Source: Epiperipatus broadwayi | Lineage: Eukaryota > Onychophora > Udeonychophora > Euonychophora > Peripatidae | Assembly: GCA_028023455.1 (NCBI GenBank) | Contig: JAQFVV010012434.1 | Span: forward strand, 6,416,264-6,480,263 | Direction of reading: 5' to 3' | DNA length: 64,000 nt | In this document: piece by piece, positions 11,365 through 23,542 of the stretch | How positions within the stretch are numbered: the first letter of the stretch is position 1 | Layout: every line of letters begins with the position of its first letter | Position numbers and translations under genes: made by a program | The notes under the pieces: model-generated | The model's database searches: none | Seen by the model: only the letters and a program-made list of their open reading frames with translations | What the model was told of the DNA's origin: nothing

Positions 11365-11425
11365 TGCATATATTACATATATAAATGCAGGTTTAAGCCT
11401 GAACAATGTATTAAATTAAAAGATT

Positions 11426-14099
11426 GTAAGTTCTTCTATTTTAAAATAAAATGAAGTTATTTTTATCTAACTCCATGATAGTTACTACTTACAATATTTT
11501 TTTAAAATGAAAATAATCATTTTAAAAATATTCTTTTTCTTAATTAAGACAAAAATTTCATTTACCAAAGAAGATATGCTAGTCAAAATGTGAAAGGTTA
11601 TGTTGAAATGAGGAATTCTGGGCTGGATATAAGATTTTCGAAAGTGGTATATCATATATATTTTTATTTAACTAAATAAATAATTTGTACAAGTAAAGTA
11701 AATGAAAAAAAGTAAATGAAAAAAAAAGTTACTCATAAAAAAACGGAATTTATAGTGAAAAAATAATTAACAGTTAAATTTAAGTGATATACTAACTAAT
11801 AATAAACAACTAATTTATTTAATAAATAATTTTTTATTATTAAACTTAAATAAATACTTCCTCTCATTTCATTTACTAGATATAGCACACCACCTTAAAA
11901 TTTGCATATCATGCTCTCAACAATTACGGCATCGCTAAGAATTCTCACTAAACTTTTCATTTGCAAAATTCTTTTAATTCTCATTGCCAGAAGCCTATTG
12001 TATTATAAATTTTTAATATAATTAGCAGTTGTAAAATAAATTAACTTTTATTAGAACAAAAAATATTCTATTTAAATAAAAGCTGACTTTTCAAGCATTA
12101 TAAACCTGGAGTCTGGGGGGGGCTTTAAAAATCATCTCTTCACTTTACTATTCTTATACATGTTTTGAATTGCATTAAATTATCATAGATGTTTTTGTAA
12201 CAAACATTAATAAGAAAAAAGTTGGATATGTATTTTGTATTCTGGATTAATAATAAATCAAAAATAACAAATACATCCTATAACAATATGCCTTATAAGT
12301 AATTTTTACTCTTTTAACCTGACACTATTTTGAAGTGAGTAATTTTGTGGATTAAAACTTCATACTGACATTACTATTTATTATATATAGATAATTTTTT
12401 TTTCTTTGTAAAAAAAAAAAAATTATAATGTAACAAAAAATACTTATTTATAATTGTTAATAAAGAATATATAAATTATTATTAAAGTTTATCGGCTTAA
12501 CGTTTTCGAGGATCCATGCCTCATATTTATAATGTAGTTTTAATTGAAAAAATAATTAGTGAAACTGGAATATTATTATTCATTTAATAATTTGGTCAGA
12601 ACAGTTTATCAAAATGGTGGATTTGAAAACTAAAGATTTCTGGATTAATTGCCAGTTATAAAAAATAAAAAATCCCATTTTATCAATTGAATAAAACTTG
12701 TGTAGTCTCAAATTTTGATTCGTAAGCAAATGATCATATGATTATTTATGTAATGATAAGAATAAAATTACATTTGATACTGAGTTTGATTTTTAAAACA
12801 TTTAATGAGGAGAAATATTACTTGATGGTAAATTAGATGGATTCAATATATGAAAATAAAACATTTGCCAACTATTAGAAACAAGTTTGAATTATTAGTC
12901 TATATTTTGAAATATAAAAGACAAATCCAAAATAACATGAGAACCAGATTGAGAAATACTGTCTTAAATATTATATCACAACCCTTCTTAAAAAAAACCT
13001 AACTAAAAAAAATATTTTTATATAATTATGAATTACTCCTTTCAACTGTTATTTTGAGATATAATTTGTCTGTGATTAATTGAGATATTCAATCAGTTGA
13101 AAGCAAATATTCACTGTAATGGTTTCTGATTTTATTTCAATGCTTAATTTAAAAAATGTATTGAAATAAATCTAAGTTTTGTTATGAGAACCATTTTTAA
13201 ATAAACTTGCAAATATATTATTCTTTAGCATTATAAAATAATATTGCAAATATGTTACCCATTGGCAATGATATGCAAAAGAGTAACAGATTTGCAAAGT
13301 TTATTTAAAAATGGTTCTTTAGAATCTGCTTCCAGTTTGTTCTAGTAACATATTCGAACATGTGAAATATTTATATTCTTAAATATTACGTATTAAAACA
13401 GTAAGATTTGCTGTACAAATCTTAGTTTCACCTTCTCTCACTTCTTTCCTACCCTCATAACCTAGTTCAAACCCCAGTTTATCATAGGGTGTCTGTACTG
13501 CCGCTTATATACCGAAATCTACCTAAATTAGATCATGAATTTATTAATGCTCGTGGTATATATAATTGTAAAACTCTAGTATTAATAATTTATCAATTGC
13601 GAGTATGTGCATGTATACATATTCATTTTAAAAAAAGTAGGTTATATAAGTAAATTTACACACAGACTGAGATAATACATTTAAAACTTAAATAAAATAA
13701 TACTTTTGTTATTTAAAGTTATGTTTGTTAAATCTGTTTATTTTAGAGATATTGCAATCGTAATATTTGTTTTCATTTAGTAAGATTATATTTCTCGGTA
13801 AATAGATTTAAACATTTTACAATTTAAAAGTAAAATAATTTTGTTTTTAGAATTCTAGAATCACGTCACACATTTTCTTCAAAAGTAAATGAGGGTTGGG
13901 AGATAACAATATAATTAATTAATCAAAGTTTTGGTAACATTTATTAATTAGTGGCTTAAATTTTGTCATCAAATAAACAACAGATGTCCACTCAGGTATT
14001 TTAATTAAAACATTGTTAAAATTAAAAAGTTCCAATCCGAATATCTTAAAAGCAAAAACTAATTATAAAATCCCTGTTTTCAGATAAGTTGGCAGCTGT
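11426..14099. other. AT-rich intron sequence with a small hairpin element
   Basis: No exon recognised. A G8 tract lies at about 12115-12122. The only structured piece is the inverted repeat listed at 13187-13321. Confidence 0.5.
13187..13321. repeat. 135-bp inverted-repeat element (MITE-like)
   Basis: The arm AGAACCATTTTTAAATAAAC (13188 on) returns inverted at the right end, about 28 bp with one or two differences. Size and termini suit a miniature inverted-repeat transposable element. No clear target duplication is seen. Confidence 0.5.
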
Positions 14100-16289
14100 G
14101 ATTTTGTATCTATTTTTGGCTCTAGAGTGACTGCCGCGGGGTAGTTCATTGTATGCTGGTTTAGTATATATAGGGCCGATTTCTATTCTTGTGGAGGAAT
14201 ATTATAATGCTATGCTTGATTGATTCTATCCATGCATAAGGCTATCCTTGTGATATTATAATTCTATGCTTGTGCTATTGTTGTTAAGCTATGATGTTAT
14301 AACATTACTGTGAATTTCTGTGTACCAAATACTTGATGTTTGCATATTTTGCTTTCAACCTGAGTGAAGATATTTAAAATAGTGAACGTAAAACAGCTGA
14401 AATTAGTGAAGCCAGCCCTATACCATTAGAAAAATTAGTAAATTAACAGCCTTTGCCTGTTAACGAAGAATGTCGGAGTAGACCGGCAAGAAGGCTCTTC
14501 CTTCTCGGATGGCCAGCCCTGCGGCATATACCATCTGATGCTCCGGACCAGTTGTAAATTGCCACCACTGCTGAACACGTATCATCTTTAATCACGAACC
14601 AAGAAGCTGCCATATTGATCACATGCTACCTACTTCCATTGGAGTTTTAAATTAGAAAATGTGCACGGACTGCCCCAAGTTGAAATGAGGTAACCCCATT
14701 AACTCAATAGCTCTTGTATTGCCTATTTTATTTCTAAAAGCTAGCTAAAATTTAAATGTATTTCTTTTATTATGAAACAGTATTTCTGTAAATATATTTG
14801 TAACCTAACTTGCATGCTTTTCTTTCTATCCTTGGGTTAATATTTTCTATTTTATATATTTGCAAATTTATTTCTTCTATTATAGTAGTGTGCTTAAATA
14901 GCCATCGAATGAGCGAATTATTTCCTTCCCTCCTATTAGTGTGCCGCCATATTGTTGCGGATTAATTTTATAGTTGACCCCTAAATAGATATTTTCTAAA
15001 ATCGCTTGTTCGAGGGCTACTCTGTTTTATTTTATTTCAAGAAAGGGGTATTTCGTATTTTTATATATATAACATGAGGATATGCGCGAAATTGATAAGT
15101 AGATTTTATAATTATAGAAATGTATGATTGCGTATTGCCTTATTAATCTCCTTTTAATCATGCATTCCACTCTATTTTATTATGTTCAAATAACATTGTA
15201 TTTATAATGGCTTTTATGAACTGCAAAATTGAGGTCAAGAATGTGCGGATCGTCTTTAAAATATAGGCATTGGTTAAGCGCCTTTACTTGTTCAGTTACC
15301 CATTTCATATATTTGTTTTATTTATATTGTGTGTTACTAGGGTGGGCATATAGGATGTTGAGACCTTGCTTTGTTTATACAGGGATTTAAGGCTCAGACC
15401 TTTCCCTTTTATCCTTGCAATTTCCAGATATTGTATGAGCTAGAAGCCATACATAGAACAGGATGCTTCAATCACCCAGCAATGGAGTTTATGGTAATAG
15501 GCCATGCTCAGGCTATGTGTGATCAAACCTCTACGGGGTCCCTGGCAAAATGCCATCCCGTCCAATTTCATTTTAGTATTTATTTTATTTTATTTCACAA
15601 AGCCGCGGTTTCAACGTACCACACTCCATTCTATATATTAAACCTCCACTAGTACCACCATTCCCTTGTTATAGTTAAATGATATTATATTTAATTACCT
15701 GCATCTTAACCACTTCCATGCCTCTAGCTCAATGAGCTTTTGTCCGCACCATTCTAGAAATCAATATAAGTTCTTTTCTCAGATTTTAGAATATAAATTT
15801 GATTTAAGCAACACATCATATTTGCCATAGGTTTCGCATTTGTGAATTAACTTTTCTGAATGTATATTTGTTTTAAGCGCATTATTATAATTTCCTCATG
15901 CATTGAACTGAGGTATAAAGAGATTGTATAGATTAACCAGCCATTAATGTAAATGACATTTTATTGTATCTATTTAAAATATGTTTATCTTTTAATTTGA
16001 TGGCCCGGTCTGGCTTATTCAGACAAGGCCATCTTATTGAAGCAATGGATCCGGAAGTCCGATCCATGCTTCACAGCCTTCTATAAATTTACCAATATTG
16101 TAAACCTGGGTTAAGTTTATATCCTAGTATCAACAGGGTTTTGCATTAAATATAAAATTAACGTGTTTCATTTTGTACATTTAACGCTTATTAAATTAGC
16201 TATTTACTTTAAAATATTTCTTTTAAAATAAAATTCTGTCTAAGATTAAATTGTTATTAAAATTTCCTTTTCAAAATTTATTAATCAAA

Positions 16290-16317
16290 CATATATATAC
16301 GGAAGCGTATATATATG
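16290..16317. repeat. Short perfect palindrome
   Basis: Twelve-base arms CATATATATACG and its complement around the loop GAAG. Likely a by-product of TA-rich sequence. No function can be assigned. Confidence 0.6.
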
Positions 16318-17450
16318 ATTAAATGCAAAATTCTGTTGAACTAAAATGTTATTTTATTAAAAGAAATAATAAGATATTTTTTCTTTTAATTTTTGTTAAA
16401 ATATGGCGTATGATTTTATTTTAAGATAAGCCTGCTAGCATTTCTCAAGTAATAGCATTTGTTCAATTAGTTAGTCCATTCAAGGCAAATTAAAGATAGC
16501 CTTTTTAATTAAATCAAATTCAAAGTTAAATGCAGAATTTGATGATAAGAAATTAAAGTTTATTTTTAGTAAAAAGTTACTTCGAAACAAAGGAGCATAG
16601 GGGGCTTATCAAGATCTAAAATCATACGCAAAACAATAGAAGAGTATCTCCAGAAAGGTATAAAAGGTGGGGAGAACAAAAGACTTGAGGATTCAGATTT
16701 TGTTCGTTAAATTATTCTGATTTTGTACTTGAAGATTTATTCAGATCCTGTGCTTTGATGATTCGGCATTTTGTGCTTTAAGTGATCCTCCTAGGTTGCT
16801 CTGAAAATAAATGTGGAAAACAATGGAGTCCTAGTTTTGCGGAAAATTCCTGTTATGAGTTCCAACATCGACCTGTTAAAAGTTCTATCAATTTAGTGGA
16901 TGTGACCATGTACGGCAGCTAGGCTCATCAGCTTTGCCTGCTGTCGGGGTCCTAAATCCATCAAAATGCTGTAACGTGTCAAACCAATAGTAAAACCGAA
17001 CTGTGAGCCGTGTCTGTGCTCTACGTGCAAAAATGCTGCATATTTCAAATCCCTTTGTCCGGACAAATCACTATGTATGTAACCAAACCACGGATGTCGA
17101 GCGAACTGGATCAAAGAAACAAGGACTGGTAACTTTATATGTCCTCATGAACTATTACTTTACCCTTTTATAAATACCTTTCGCTAATGGTTTCTTTAAT
17201 TTATATTTATAATGTAACTGTTTCTCTTATTAGTTTAATATTAGATTTATATTTATTTTTTGTGTGATCATCTATTTTATACTTAAATTTTTACCCTTTG
17301 CTATTCCTCATTTTAGTATGTTATAATTATAAATTTATTTAGTATGTTATATAAATGCTTTCATGTTTCATTGCAGTGTAAATTATTTTTCATTTAAAAT
17401 AATATCTGTAATTTAAATACTAGTTAAGTTTCCTTTAGTTTGCCAACTTG

Positions 17451-17605
17451 ATCTCCTCGATAACGCTTACTTTGTTCGCTTTTAGTCCCATAGTTAAATA
17501 TTAGTTATTTATAGGTCTTTAAATATTTTAAAATTGTTTATAAAGCACAAAGCAACTAGAGAATGCTTTGTGAAAGAGTTATTTTAATTTTGCGTTATCG
17601 AGGGG
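17451..17605. repeat. Hairpin element with CCTCGATAACGC termini
   Basis: Twelve-base terminal inverted repeats CCTCGATAACGC bound about 150 bp of AT-rich sequence. The ends are reminiscent of small Tc1/mariner-type derivatives, but no target duplication is clear. Confidence 0.4.
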
Positions 17606-18300
17606 ACATGAGTTAATAATTTTATTTAAATTAGAAGAGTAATACTTAGACTGCAAAATATTATGTAATTTCCATCCGCCTCATTGTAAAATTATTTATC
17701 AGTAATCAATCGGGGAATAGCCAAGATAGTTAAAACATTTCTAATATTTAAAATTACGTTTATTAAAATATATTATTTAAACTAAAAAGCTTAAGTCTCC
17801 TAATGTTATTTCAACCTTTTATTAGCTTAACCTTTTATATTACTTGTCCAATGATCCAAGCACGCACCAACACTCAACTCATGTTATATTATGTGCACAT
17901 TTAACTTAGTTAGTTCCGTAAGTATTCTAGTCCATTGTCTCTCCCTGATGCTAAGCTGTGGGCCAGGGTTATAAAATAATTTATGTGTGTCTCGGATATG
18001 TTGTTGGTTCGTAGTTAGATTTGAAAATAGACGAATAAAGCAGAGGCCTTAGTATTCTTGATTTTTATATCACACGTATGAGTGGCCTCGAGGTACTTTC
18101 TCCTAGTATTCGAACTGGGTTAAACCAATATACATCATTCGACCGGCACATTATAGTGCTAATTAATAAACCATATTTGAATTATAATCAGTTTAAATAT
18201 ATTTATTTATTTTCTGCGATCCACACCATTACTGCAGTCTATTTCTCATTTTATATATATTTTGTATCATCCATAGTCTTTACTTAGCTAACCTAATTAT

Positions 18301-18529
18301 ATATGTTAATGTAGAGTCTCTTGCTTCTCCCTGACCACCGGCACTGGAGAGAAACTATGCTATTAGAAGTGTCAGATGTGTTATCATGTAGGTGGCGCTG
18401 TGGAATAGACTTTGGATTCGAACTTAGGATTTTTGGGAGGCAACTCCTAGAGTGTTGAGTTTCAGGACTGGGGTTTGAACCGTGCAGTGTGTCAGTGAGA
18501 TACACGTTCTGACCGTTACAATATTTAAT
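18301..18529. repeat. Possible tRNA-like short repeat
   Basis: A GC-richer segment holding two B-box-like words, GATTCGAAC (near 18415-18424) and GGTTTGAACC (near 18472-18481). No second copy was found in the window, so a SINE origin is only a suggestion. Confidence 0.25.
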
Positions 18530-19174
18530 CAGCAGTAAATTAAAATTAATATATATATATTGTATACATTTTCAAAAATTTAATAAACAAAAAGTAGATT
18601 AATAATGATTTAATCTTAAAATATAATTATTAAGGAAAACATTTTATTATATTAAAGATTAATAACAGCATGCTGTGTATTAAGCGTTGAAATAATAAAT
18701 ATAAGATATCTGCACATCTTAAATATCTTCAGTTGGACTAATTGGTAATTAGAGATTATTTTCCTAATTTTCTTCTGAAATGATTGATTCAAAATAGTTT
18801 TTAATATGTAAATATTAAAATAATTTCTATATATTCTAAAGTCTTGGTAATCATAATATTGAGATTTTCTATATTTTTATGAAATCTTTTCAAAAACTTT
18901 TATCATTAAATTTTTTCTATTACTCTCTTTGATCATGCTAATCAAACCAATATATGTAAAATACTATATTGATCCAATTAACTTAATTTATTGTTGAGAG
19001 TATCAAACCCAAGAAATAAATGTTTCAAGTTTATTCCAACTGAGGAAGTACCAAAAAACCTCAATTTAGACAATTAATGATGGACTGGTTGTGCTCAATA
19101 TTTCACAGTGATACATAAACATCACTTGACTTCCCAAGAGATTGACCATATAATAAGATGATCAATTCCATTCA
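18530..19174. other. AT-rich intron sequence
   Basis: Nothing recognised. Confidence 0.5.
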
Positions 19175-19188
19175 TAACCCTGAAATCA

Positions 19189-19520
19189 AAACAGGCAAAA
19201 ACCCACTATATGTATTGCCACACTGCAAGCTAGAGTAATCAATGGATGTCAGAAGACTTGTGCATAAAATCCCCTACTAGTGCCTACTCATCCAATATCC
19301 CCAGATTCCAAGGCTCCTCGCTGACGAAGGCCACAAGCCAGAAACTAGTCTGGGGATATTGGATGTGTAGGCACTAGATGGGGATTTTATGCACAAGCCT
19401 ACTGGCATCCATTGATTACTCTAGTTTGCAGTGTGGCAATACCTATAGTGAGTTTTTGTCTGTTTTAATAACAGTTATAAGCGAGCATAAGAAATGGTGA
19501 TCATGTGATGTTTATTGGCT
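19189..19520 (+). mobile_element. 332-bp hammerhead retroelement with 14-bp target duplication
   Basis: A perfect 14-bp direct repeat TAACCCTGAAATCA (19175-19188 and 19521-19534) bounds the element. Its left part (AAACAGGCAAAAACCC onward) is the inverted complement of its right part, around a centre of about 45 bp that contains a hammerhead. The tail after 19475 (AAGAAATGGTGATCATGTG) is unique to the direct copy. It has no coding capacity. The duplication length and the inverted partial copy argue for retrotransposition of the Penelope type, not a cut-and-paste element. Related pieces occur at 2557, 30420 and 52085-53360. Confidence 0.8.
19315..19356 (+). ncRNA. Type I hammerhead ribozyme with CTAGTC cleavage segment
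   Basis: Core CTGACGA (19321-19327), stem II GGC/GCC around CACAA, then GAAAC and TAGTC, so ACTAGT can form the short stem III and cleavage falls after GTC. Stem I pairs TCCTCG (19315-19320) with TGGGGA (19351-19356) over six positions including two wobbles. The closing stem II pair is an A-A mismatch. All invariant core bases are present. The flanking inverted repeat could compete with this fold. Confidence 0.75.
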
Positions 19521-19549
19521 TAACCCTGAAATCAGTTACACAATAAAAA

Positions 19550-19915
19550 AAAATTAGGGCCAGATTGGAAGCCTTTGAAATGTGGTCATGGAGAAAGGTG
19601 TGACAAAGAAGTTTTGGAAAGAATAATTAAAAACGAAGATTAATGAGAAAATTAGAGATAGAAAAAGAAATTGGGTTGGCATATATTAAGATGGAAGAGT
19701 GGTTTAATGAAAGCTGTTTTGAGATAATGGTAAATGGAAACAAGATGACAGAATGGAAAAGTTTGATTTCCTTGAATGATATAAGAGATGGAAAGAAATA
19801 TGTGGAATTGTAAGATCTGGATAATGAAGAGAATGGATTGGAGAAAGTGAACTTATGTGATTGCTCTGGACCTGTCTATAGAACAGAATAGTATTGATGA
19901 TGATAATATACACTT
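19550..19915 (+). mobile_element. 5'-truncated LINE, 3' end only
   Basis: Matches the last part of the element at 34096-35898: the region equivalent to LEAFEMWTWRKM, then a basic C-terminus, then CTGGACCTGTCTAT and a terminal GAT repeat (19896-19912). Stops interrupt the frame. It is a short dead copy inside an Abi intron. Confidence 0.75.
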
Positions 19916-20450
19916 AAAATAATTTTGATCTCTATGTCAATGCCTCCAGAATTCTTCCAATAAATAGGTAAGATATTGGAGGTATTTAATTGTTTCCAGT
20001 TTGTATGAGAATCTTTAGTTCAATCTTCTTTCCACTTATTTCTTTATCATAAACTTTGAACTTATGTTAACTACCAGCTTATGAACATCAGCAAAAAAAT
20101 ATTTAGCTATGACTGCTGAATAAATTCAGTGTAATCAATTGGACTAAATAATTAAAGATATAAATTAAAACCATAACTACACATTATAATAAAAAGTTTA
20201 AAATTATTTACAAGCCAGGTCTGAAGATTACAGATGATAATTATAATCATCACTATTTGCTTATTATTATTTATTATATTACTACTTAGAGAAATATATA
20301 ATTATTTTTTTCTTCTGATGAAAAAAATAATCAATAAGTTTATCATTAAAACAAACATCTACCTAATCAAATTATTTAATTAAAAAATTACACATCTTAA
20401 CAGATATTAAATTATTCAAAACATATTTTTGATTACTAAAATTAACTTAC
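19916..20450. other. AT-rich Abi intron
   Basis: No feature besides the donor side of exon 3 at the right edge. Confidence 0.55.
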
Positions 20451-21087
20451 CACCAACATTTTGATGAACTTCCTGTGAGGCAGGAGGGGGAGGAGGTGGC
20501 GGTGGAGGTGACTGTGTTGTAATCATCTGTGGGTAAACCATACCTATCTGTGGTGCTGACACTGGTGCCGGTGGACCAGACTGAGACATACCTAACATAG
20601 GTAAAGAACTATAACCTGTACCGCTACCTTTCCTCTGAGATTGTGTTGAGGGCATTGTTTGATTACGTGGGAAATTTGGTGCATAATGACTGGGCACCAC
20701 TGGTGGAGTTGGAGGAGCAATGGGAGGAGCTGGAGTTCGATATTCTCTAGAACCTTTAGATATACTGCCAACCGATCTGGTCATCTGAGGAGGTGTGGGG
20801 GGTTTAGAATTTGGAGCAGGACCCCCTACCCCATTCACTGGCCCTATCATATTAACTGGTTGACCAGTAATAGAACCGGTTCTTCTGACTCGAGGAGTGG
20901 CATTGGATGTTTTAACACCGTGTCCAATATCATCAAGAATGCTATAATCGATAGGTTTTCGGATGTATTTAATTGGTCTTTCTGGATTTGCTGGTGCAAG
21001 GATTTTATGCTGGCGGGTAGTACTTTTGTTGGTAGTCAGCACTCCAATTTCTCTTCTTGCAACTTTTTCTTTATGAATCATTACAGT
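20451..21087 (-). CDS. Abi: Abl interactor (Abi), exon 3
   Basis: Abi is a subunit of the WAVE regulatory complex and links Abl kinase and Rac signalling to Arp2/3-driven actin assembly in the cytoplasm. This 637-bp exon starts in phase 0 after acceptor TAAATTTTAG and ends with one spare base before donor GTAAGT (20445-20450). It encodes residues 96-307. The homeodomain-homologous region is obvious: [18 protein letters not shown], then [20 protein letters not shown] and a GHGVK segment. The rest is a serine/proline-rich linker with PPTPP motifs and a run of nine prolines near the end, typical SH3 and profilin docking sequence. The frame is intact, so this is a functional gene. A downstream SH3 domain is expected but not visible in this window. 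Confidence 0.95.
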
Positions 21088-21090
21088 CTA

Positions 21091-21342
<252 letters not shown>

Positions 21343-23542
21343 CTAGAAAACAGTGACATTATAATTTAATTAAAAGTATGTAAAATATTATAGTATTTTA
21401 ATAATTCTCACTTTTTTTAACCACACTTGGTAATTTTAATGATATAAGGGCTCATTAAGATATGCAGGTCTAAAATTGAAATGCTGAAGGTGTTAAGATT
21501 TTTAAGCTGAAGCAAAGTATCCCTGACAACGATAAAATGTTATTACATAAATGCTTTTGAAGAGAGAACTTGACATGAATAAACCAATACATTTTTTAAC
21601 ATATTAATAAATTATTGATTTAATTTTGAATTTGCAAAATCTTATATGTAAACAACACTGAAAAAATATATGAAACGGGACAAAGCATTTGAAAAAATTG
21701 AAAAATCATGTTTAAAAATTTTTGTCTGGATTTTATCTAGTAAGATCTCACACGAAGATATATAAATCATTCAAAAAAAAAAAATCATTTATTTAAAATA
21801 TAAAGAAATCTTATTCTATAAAGTCTTTTGGATAAAGAAATATCTACCATAAAAAATATTTTTCCTCTTGTTGTTTTGATATTATAAAGAACATATTGTT
21901 CATCAAAACTGCATACATTTATTATTGATTTCTAGTAAAATGTAACAATTTTATGTTTGATGATCCCACACTAATAATTTTAAAATCATTCTCAGAAATT
22001 TTTATATAAATGCAACAAGTTGCAAATATCTAGCCCAGTCTTAATTTCTTAAAAAAAGATGAATAGATTTGTCTTTCACTTTGAAAGAGTGAATTGACAT
22101 AAAAAGTATATAATAAAGTTGGTTATCAAAGCAGCATAACATTCTTCTACTGTCAGCATTTAATTATTAAAAATTTTAAGTAGCATAAGTAAAAAATTTA
22201 TGAATGAGTACAACTGATTACATTTTTATTTATAAAATTTATTATCATCACCATGCAAGATGATGTACTCTCTCTCTCTTTTTTATAAATCTTTTTGCTT
22301 TGTTTTAAATTGTTTTGCCAAATATCAATTTACTTTTTATCTTTCAAACACTTTATTCCTAATCATTTCTATTCAACTTACTAATTTCGGATACAAATCA
22401 AAAGCTTACAAATAGACATTCCTTTTTTTCTTCCAAAATATCAAATAATTTACTAAATATCTCGAGGACTACTTTAAAAGATTTCTAAATATTGTATCTG
22501 ATGATTATGATTTTTATCTTACTTCCATTTCACTTATTTTCATATTACATATATATATAGGTGTATGCTTATGTAAATATACATGAATATTTTATGAGGA
22601 AAAAATAAGCAACAAATAGTCTACTGCAAGACAAAAGCTTAACTAGAAAATGCAAAACTCATTAAGTTAGTCAAATGCCAGATAATGAAAATTTTAATGG
22701 TTTTTTTCTTCCTTGTTTTTATTTGCTAATAGGATCTGTGAATTTGTCATTCATCATTCTGTAAAATCAAATATCCTAAAATAGCATACTAACTCCTAAA
22801 CAATTTCAATAAATTGGAGCATACATAGTTTGTAATCCAAACTGCATTTTTGAGTAACCTATCTAAACCTTTCTAATAAAATCATATATATTTATTGTAT
22901 TTATCAATCTCCTTTTGCAGTTTATATATTATGTATAAATAAAATAGAATTCTAACATTTTAAATTCTGATCTCTTTATATCTTAATTCAAATAATATAT
23001 GTTTTTACTAATAAATAACTTTAGTAATTACCATTTTCAATTTTTATTAAATGTTTTTATCGTATATTAAAATTTAATACATTGGAAATCATTTTTAATT
23101 ATTATAATAATGTAATATGGATAAATTCATTAAAAAAAGATCTGATTTTAAATAAAGTATTTAGGGTATAATAGAAATCCGTAAAAAAAACTAAGCTCAA
23201 ATATCACACTAAAATTAATTTAAATAACTTTTTTTTTTGCTGCAAATCATTTTAGTAAACTTACTTATTCACATATTTTTTATATCACACCATTGAGCTG
23301 TTTGTTATGATTAGGATATCATTACAGATATAGAAAGCATGCTCAGGAAATTATATTAAAAGTATAAGTATTCCTTTTTAAGCTTCACTTAGTTTGTGAT
23401 TCGAAGCGTTTAATCTGAAATATAAGAATTATTTTTAAAATTTTTTTTTTCTCTACTGTGTTCTATAATCCATAATTTGTAGCAAAAATATATTTAATCA
23501 CATTTTTAGTGTTAGTTTTATGACTTGTTGGTATATATATAA
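21343..23542. other. Abi intron 1, AT-rich left part
   Basis: No internal exon is recognised. Small CT tract near 22270. Confidence 0.5.

Larger units (their letters stand above)
10353..11412 (+). mobile_element. Hammerhead/tRNA-like retroelement: one inverted and two direct units
   Basis: The block consists of an inverted partial unit (10353-10675), a direct partial unit (10676-10930) and a second direct unit (10931-11412). Equivalent points of the two direct units lie 483 bp apart. The whole is flanked by a perfect 13-bp direct repeat AAATTAAAAGATT at 10340-10352 and 11413-11425, so it inserted as one piece. Each unit has a hammerhead fold followed about 90 bases later by a tRNA-like B box GTTCGAATCC. 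No protein is encoded; the 70-codon open frames on the minus strand merely read through the repeats. The layout resembles Penelope-type terminal repeats, retrozymes and the schistosome Sm-alpha hammerhead SINE. Confidence 0.8.
14100..18300. other. Unclassified GC-richer block with promoter-like and poly(A)-like motifs
   Basis: Several kilobases stand out from the AT-rich background by containing GC-richer patches (14460-14700, 15370-15560, 16860-17130, 17840-18120). TATA-like sites occur at 14165-14174 (TATATATAGG), 16659-16666 (TATAAAAG) and 17970-17977 (TATAAAAT). AATAAA signals follow the last two at 16806-16811 and 18034-18039. Such TATA-to-AATAAA spacing is what retroviral-type long terminal repeats show, but I find no matching repeat pair, primer site or reverse transcriptase. 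Open frames of 93 codons (15371-15652, plus) and 73 codons (16893-17114, minus) have no family I recognise. It may be an old non-autonomous element or a non-coding transcription unit. Confidence 0.35.

Noticed and set aside
10865-11370. tRNA genes
   Set aside because: B boxes are perfect but no cloverleaf with acceptor and anticodon stems can be drawn; they are SINE-like promoter modules.
10711-11406. Two 70-codon minus-strand frames with similar peptides
   Set aside because: They are the antisense of the repeated hammerhead/tRNA-like units; similarity comes from the repeat, not from a protein family.
16659-16811. A solo long terminal repeat
   Set aside because: TATA and AATAAA are present but no TG...CA borders, partner repeat or flanking duplication could be located.
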